A stretch of 64,000 bases of DNA from the NCBI GenBank assembly GCA_016748015.1, contig JAAOMT010000659.1:446241-510240 (forward strand). Direction: 5' to 3'. Below the pieces are notes generated by a model, which was not told the DNA's origin, made no database searches, and was given only the letters and a program-made list of their open reading frames with translations. Source of the DNA: Geosiphon pyriformis (taxonomy: Eukaryota > Glomeromycota > Glomeromycetes > Archaeosporales > Geosiphonaceae). The position numbers and the translations under genes were made by a program. This document shows positions 57,841-64,000 of the stretch, piece by piece. Numbering within the stretch: position 1 is the stretch's first letter; every line of letters starts with the position of its first letter.

Positions 57841-60698
57841 CTCTTTAAATTATCATAATTCACAATTCTATAAGCAAACAAAGCTAAAAACAGTATTTTG
57901 TCTTATAAGTTTGTTTTTTTATTGGTTTTGGTTAGAATTTTACATAATGTTCTATTAAAATGTTTTACTAAGTTATTTGTTTAAGAGTAATAAAGAGAAA
58001 AAAGTTTATAGCATATTTTTATTTTTCTACAAAGTTCTTTAATCAGTGTACTAAAAAAAGCTTTTTTTCTATTAAATAAAAGTTCTTTGAAACAGCCATA
58101 ATGACAAATAATATTTTTATAAATAAAGTTAATAATAAAGACTACTATTTGATCTGAGATGGCTTTTGTTTCTATCTATTTTGTAAAATAGTTGATAGCT
58201 GTAATAATGTATCTATTGCTATCAGAAATTATGGTTAAAAGTTTAACAACATCTATACTAATTCTGTTAAATAGTTGACCAACAAAAATTAAATAGATGT
58301 TTTTTTTGCAATTGAGATTTCTTTTTTTTTGACAGGTATTACAAATTTTAATGTACTTAGCAATGTCTTTTTCCAAAATAGGCCAATAATAGCAAGTAAG
58401 TATTTTCTGAATTGTTTTAGTTTTTTTAAAGTGTTTAGCTAATGAATTAATATACATATTATAAATCACAATTTTTTTTTTAAATTTGATAACTTTCTAA
58501 AAGCAGTTTGAATGTTTTCTGTTTTTTTTGTAAGATTGGTTTTGGTAAATCAAATAAAAATTTGATTGTTTTTACAATTGTTTTTTTGCTATTGAGTATA
58601 GTCTGGTGGATATTTTTTTTTGCTTAAATATTCTATTAAAGTAAAATAGTTGTTCAAGTCTATTATTGTGTTTGTTTGTAAAAAAGTTACTAATAATTAA
58701 GTTAGTTTGGTTTGTGAAAATTGTACTGTTACTATATAATAAGTTTAGAAAAAGCATTAGTATTTTAATGATTAGCTCCTTTGCAATATTGTATATTATA
58801 GTTGAATTCATTTAGGTGGAGTATTTAATAAGTAATTTGTTTGTGTTTCAGCTTTTTTTTTTATGCAGCTAAATTAAGGCTTGATAATTTGTTACCATTA
58901 AGAATTTGGTACTAAGAAGATATTTATCTTAATAATTAATAGTTCATATTACTGTTAGGCATTTCTGTTTAATAATTAAGTAGTTTTGTTTTGCTAAAAA
59001 AGTAATCAGCTGGTATAAGTTATAATATGCTTTTTGTCATCTTATTTTTTTGGAAGAGAATAGCATCAAGTCCAAAGCCAGATGTATTAGTATGAAAAAT
59101 AAAAAGTTGGTTCAGATTAGATTGCATAAGAATTGGTTCAGTAACTAGTTTTTTTTTCAAAGTTTTAAAAACTTTTTGTTAATGTGAGCTTCAATAATAA
59201 TTAACAGTTTTTTTGAGTAGTTAATTAAAAAAAAAGGCAATTTTGAAAAAATCTTTGACAAATTTGCAATAATAAAAGGCCAAACCAAGAAAAAAGCATA
59301 ATTTATGAATGTTTATTAATTGTTTAATATTTTGAACTTTTTTAATCTTAATAAAATCAGAGAAAATTTTATTTTTTGTAATAAAATAACCAAAAAACTA
59401 AGTAGATTATTATTCAAAAAAGGATTTAATTGAATTGATTTTGAGACCAGCATTTTTAAGGAGATCAAAAACCTTTTATAAATATTCAAGGTGTTTATTC
59501 CAGATTTTTGAGTATACTATTATGTTATCTAAATAAATTAAAACAAAGTTTTCTTTTATTGATTCAAATACTTTGTCTATTAATTATTAAAAGATAAAAA
59601 AAACATTGATAAGACCAAAAGGCATAACTGTAAATTCATAAGTGTTATACTTAGTAATAAAAACAGTTTTCTTTCTGCTTTCTGAATTCATTTCTACTTG
59701 CCAAAATCCAACAGTTAAATCAATAGTTAAGAAGAAAACAGCACTATTGAATTGATTTAGTATTGCATTAATTTTAAGAAGTAGGTATATGTCTCTTTTA
59801 ATAATAATATTTAATTAGTGGTAGTCAACACAGAAACATAGGATTCTATTTTTTTGGATACCACTACAACTGATAATGCCCATTTACTCTTGGTTTTTGT
59901 ATGAATTCAAGATTTTTTATTCAATTTATTTATTTTTTAATGAACTTATTATTGTAACAGTTAGATTAATAAGACTTCAAATAAATAAAACAAGTTTCTC
60001 TGGTGGTGATAATATATTGTATTACATGAATTTGTTTAGAAGTATTACTTTCTTTTGAGATAATTAGACTATTTCTAGCCAGTAAGTTTTCAATGTTCAC
60101 TTTTTTTTCTTCTGAGAAAAGTTCTTTTTGTTTTACTATTATTAATTGAATTTTTAATAGTTCATTCTCAAAGTATTTTTGTACTTTTTTTATTTTTTCT
60201 CTGGATATTAAGCTAATTGGTTCCCAATCTTTGTAATAGATTAAGCAAAACTTGTATTCATTATTAGAAAAATACAATAATTTATTGTATTAGCACCAAG
60301 CACAAGAGTCATGTTACCAATAGCTGTATTTGGCTTTTTTGTTAAGCTTTTGGTTAAAAATTTTTCTGAATATGTTATAATAAGACCAGGAAATTATTTT
60401 GCCATTTATAATGATTTTTTTTGTTTGCTTTAATATTATTTAATAGCTTGCCATTGCTAATAAAAATAGTATAAACTAGTTCAACAGTTTTTTTTTGTTG
60501 TTTTTTATTTATTTATTTTATCACTTTTTTTATTATTTGATTTATCTGATTGTTTTTTCTCTTGGTTTTGTTTTGATACTAAGGAAGTTGTTTAATAGTA
60601 ATACTTAATTACAATAGATTTTTTATTACATCTAATAATTAGCTTACAAAGTTTATAAATTAATAAAATTTTTGCTTTTTTAAGTCACTTATTGTCAA
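57841..60698 (-). mobile_element. Decayed Ty3/Gypsy D, B-family pol
   Basis: It matches element B from integrase (57846-58810) through RNase H (58900-59200) and RT (59250-59880) to the cysteine cluster and protease (60200-60698), nearly colinearly, with mostly C-to-T/G-to-A differences. The integrase block 58469-58176 and the RT-upstream block 60277-59966 remain open. It is cut by LINE F at the integrase end and by the LTR of element E inside protease at 60698/60699. Gag and LTRs are not in the window. Confidence 0.84.
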
Positions 60699-61651
60699 TA
60701 TTACTAGAGGTTTTTGGTCTTTTTTTTTAAATGTTGTTAATATTTGTTTTCTGTAAATTCACGTTTATTGAAAGTTATTGAATCTCTGATAACTAAATTT
60801 ATCTTTAAATTATTTTTTATAATTTGAACTACTGGGCTTATAAATAGAATGGCCAATTCTGTACCAATTACTTTGTATAGTTACATTTTAGTAAACATCA
60901 ACTTTTTTTTAGAAATTACTTATCTGAAAGCTCACAAAAATGTGTAGTTATTTTGCTGTAAAAGTCAACTCTTCTACAGGAATTTTGTTTATAGACTACC
61001 CTAATAATTATATTAAAAAAATAAAAAAAAATAAAAAAAATGTAAAAGAAGTAAAATTTTGTTAAGGGAATCATTTTCTATCCAAATCTAGAATCATTAA
61101 TAGCTTATTGAAATTGGTAGCTAATCAATTTCAAAAATGTTAGTTGGGTTTCAGGAATTTCAAGTATAATAATTAAAAATTTGGGTTTTTAAATATTTGA
61201 TTTTATTTAATTTTGTAAAGGTATATAAGAGATGATTAATTCTAACTAAGATATTTAAAAGTAAGATACATTTTTTCAAAAAAAAAAGCTCTTTTTTTAT
61301 ACAACTTGTTGTAATACTAGTCTTTGAATTTGCATTTTTTTCTTTGCTATCATTTTAATAAATTAAAGATATATTTTAATAAACTACAAGTTATTTTTAC
61401 AAACTATTAATTATTTTGGTAAACTATCAATTATTTTGGCAAATTTTTGAATATTAAATAGTTCAAAGTATTGTGTAATTTAATTATCTTAATTTCTATA
61501 GTACAAATTGGATTATTAATTGAATAATAATATTCAATAATTTGATTAACTAATAAGTGATAATTGAAATAATAATAATATATCCTAATTAATGATAAAA
61601 ATTATAAAGATAATTTTATGTTAATTACTAGTTAAAATTTTACTGATAACA
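60699..61651 (-). repeat. LTR-A copy, 3' LTR of element E
   Basis: TATTACTAGAGG at 60699 (TGTTACCAGAGG in A) to CTGATAACA at 61651, 953 bp. It aligns along its length with 5101-6065 and keeps the fourfold 20-bp tandem array. A polypurine tract (minus strand AAGGAAAAAA) lies at its inner edge, showing it is the 3' LTR of a minus-strand element to the right. Confidence 0.82.
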
Positions 61652-64000
61652 TAATTTTTTCCTTAAGACTAAGCTCTGTCAAAGTTAAAGCACTATCTGT
61701 AACATTAAGATAGTTGTCCGAAATAATCATGGTAATTTGGTCTGAAAATTGTTAAAATTTCAGTTCTGTGAATTTGCCAATGTATTGAATCTTCATTGGT
61801 TGGAGTATTGAATTTTGTAAGACGTTTTTACAAGTATTAAACAGATTATAAAGTCTAAGTACTGCTTTAAGTTTATAGCAAGTGTTTATTAATCCAACTG
61901 CTGTTTTAAATTTATTGTGAATTTGTTTTTATATAGTTTCAGAAATGAGGTTTGTTGTTGTAAGTTTTAATTTTTGTTCATAAAGTGTTCTTCCAATATG
62001 AAAATATTTATAAATAAAAGTATGTTCATTGTTTTGTTTATTAAAAAATAATAAAAGTTTTTGTTAAGTCATGACATTTAGTAAAATATTAATAAGATTA
62101 AATATAAGATTTTTTTTAAGACTTGTTTTAAAAGTTCTGATAATTGACTTTCTCATGTTTTTTCTATAAGAGTAATAATTTTCAGAATTATTTACTACTG
62201 GTGTTGTAATTTTTTTTTGGATGTAATTAATTTGATTTTTATTAATAATTATAAATAAGTCAGAAAGTATTTTTAAAGCTACATTAATTTTTGAGATATT
62301 TGTTGAATATTTCAAGAAATAATCATAATAAAAGTATCTAAAAACTAAAAATAAAAATTAAAAAGATTTTTGAAAAATAAAGAAAATATTTTTGGATCTA
62401 AAAGTTTTTATATATTTTTGTTTTGGGTATTTTTTGTTGTTGTTTTACTATTTTTATGGCTATATTACTAGAAATATTAAATTAAGTATTCAAGTTTGGT
62501 TGTTGTTCTATTACAACTATTGGTTCTAAATTTTGGAAAATATCTTCAGAATTAATTAAAAAAGAATGTGTACCAATTTGTAAAATTAATGATTTAAATT
62601 GTTTCTGAAATAATAATGTTTCAATTGATCTCTATGTGCAACTTTTGCTGAGACTTTGTCATCAAGTCTTAACTTGTATAATCCATTGCCTAAAACTTTA
62701 TGAATATAGAATAGTCTGTCTTATTTATGATCAAATTTTCTACTCTATTGTTTTTTAGTCTTAGTTTTGTGTAAGAAAACTTTATTTCCAATTTTAAATT
62801 TATTGGTAACTAGTAGCAATTTGTTGTTATGTTATTCTTTTTATTGAGCTTGAAAGTGTTTAATATAAATGCTACTATTTGTTATTTTTTTTCAAAATAC
62901 TGAAAAGGATGTAAACTCTTCATTGAAGTGTTTCTTTTTGATAATTGGTTGTATTGAATATGTTTTTACAGTAAGATTAATTGGTAATATTGCTGTCTTC
63001 TCATAAGTTAGGTCAAATAGTGTGTATTTTGTAGTATCTTGTTTTAGTGTTCTATATGCTAATAGCACTGATGAAATAAAAATATCTTATTTCTGCTTAA
63101 AATCAGTTAAGACTTTGGCTAGTAATTCATACAATGTTCAGTTAAAATGTTTTACAAGTCTATTTGTTTGGAGATAGTATAGTAATAATAGAGGTCTTTT
63201 GATATTAAATTGTTTACAAATTTTTTATATTAAGTTGTTTACAAAATATGTTTTTTGATCAGATAACAGTTCAATTGGGCATTTATGTTTACAAATAATG
63301 TCTTTATAGATGAAATTTGCTACTGATTTGGCATCTGCTCTTTGAATAACTTTGGCTTCAGGCCATTTGATAAGATAGTTTATTGCAACTACAATATAAT
63401 AGTTTTCTTGGTTTATAATAAGTAGTGGTCTAATTAAATTGATACCAACTCTGTCAAAAAATTGTCTAACTTTGATTGGATTTAAAGATTCAGTAGTCAA
63501 ATTTCTCCTTTTTTTTAATAACTATTACATAATTCTATATATTGTCAAATGTTTTGGTATATGTGAGACCAAAAATAATGTTCTAATGTTCTTTGTATAG
63601 TGCTGTTTTTTCTTAGGTGTCCTAATAAAAAATCTGTGTGTATGTTACATAAGATTGTTTTTATTTTATTTTATTGGATTAATCTGAATGAGTTTATTAA
63701 GTTTTGGTAGTTTTGGTAATAGATTTTGTTGTAATACAGAAAATATTGTTTGAATTGGTGTTTTTTAGCTGAAGACCAATTTTTTGGTATATTAAAAGTC
63801 TTCAAGTAGTTTTTGATGTTGTTGTGGTTTTTGGAATCTATTGTTTTATTTGTTGATTGTTTGTTAAGTTTAATAGTTTATTGGTGTTAATTCTAATCTT
63901 GCCTTATTCTAAAAAGACTATCTATATTTGTATGTAATTTTGTTTAGTTTATGGTATATAATATACTTGTAGTCTGTTAGAAAATCAAACCATTAGAATT
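61652..64000 (-). mobile_element. Decayed Ty3/Gypsy E, integrase to 3' LTR, enters from right
   Basis: A-family element on the minus strand. From the right edge: RNase H-integrase linker (matches positions 1-200 of element A), integrase HHCC region, core at 63500-63225 (V-G-I-N-L-I-R-P-L where the first Asp is Asn, and L-L-S-D-Q-K-T-Y-F), GPY/F-like end near 62730-62640 (G-N-G-L-Y-K-L-R-L-D-D-K-V), then a poorly defined 3' region that includes an open stretch at 62315-62064, to the LTR. It shows what the missing integrase end of element A should look like. Confidence 0.8.

Overview
The window looks like nuclear DNA of a filamentous fungus with an AT-rich, transposon-laden genome. I favour an arbuscular mycorrhizal fungus (Glomeromycotina): the host genes have many short introns, the intergenic DNA is extremely AT-rich, and Ty3/Gypsy and RNase H-bearing LINE elements dominate. 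The lineage is inferred from style and needs a protein search.

Layout. (1) 1-11963: two Ty3/Gypsy elements in tandem on the minus strand. Element A (1-6065, running off the left edge) is one long gag-pol frame that includes a dUTPase. Element B (about 6066-11963) joins gag to pol by a predicted -1 frameshift. A perfect 19-base Tn5 mosaic end at 5005-5023 marks a sequencing-library artefact inside A. (2) 11964-16200: a decayed LINE end, two LTRs arranged as a large inverted repeat, then an AT desert. (3) 16292-34263: an island of seven host genes: M17 leucyl aminopeptidase, ribosomal protein uS5 (RPS2), a Ser/Thr/Asn-rich probable GPI-anchored protein, the XPF/Rad1 repair nuclease, ribosomal protein eL24, the mRNA cap guanine-N7 methyltransferase (ABD1) and the mitochondrial dynamin-like GTPase MGM1. 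Exon structures could be worked out base by base for five of them; XPF has one unclear junction and the GPI gene has no intron. (4) 35798-42671: a full-length LINE with two ORFs, flanked by an exact 11-bp target-site duplication. (5) 43796-64000: a nested stack of heavily decayed elements. Element C (45251-55308, plus strand) sits inside LINE F, LINE F sits inside Gypsy D, and Gypsy E has inserted into the other end of D.

The host genes are ordinary housekeeping genes for peptide turnover, translation, repair, capping and mitochondrial fusion, with no operon-like logic. The interest lies in the mobile elements. Families A and C carry a CxxC-rich module followed by a dUTPase between protease and reverse transcriptase. 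Family B has a cysteine cluster but no dUTPase that I can see. All elements decay mainly by C-to-T/G-to-A changes with few indels, as in repeat-induced or methylation-driven mutation.
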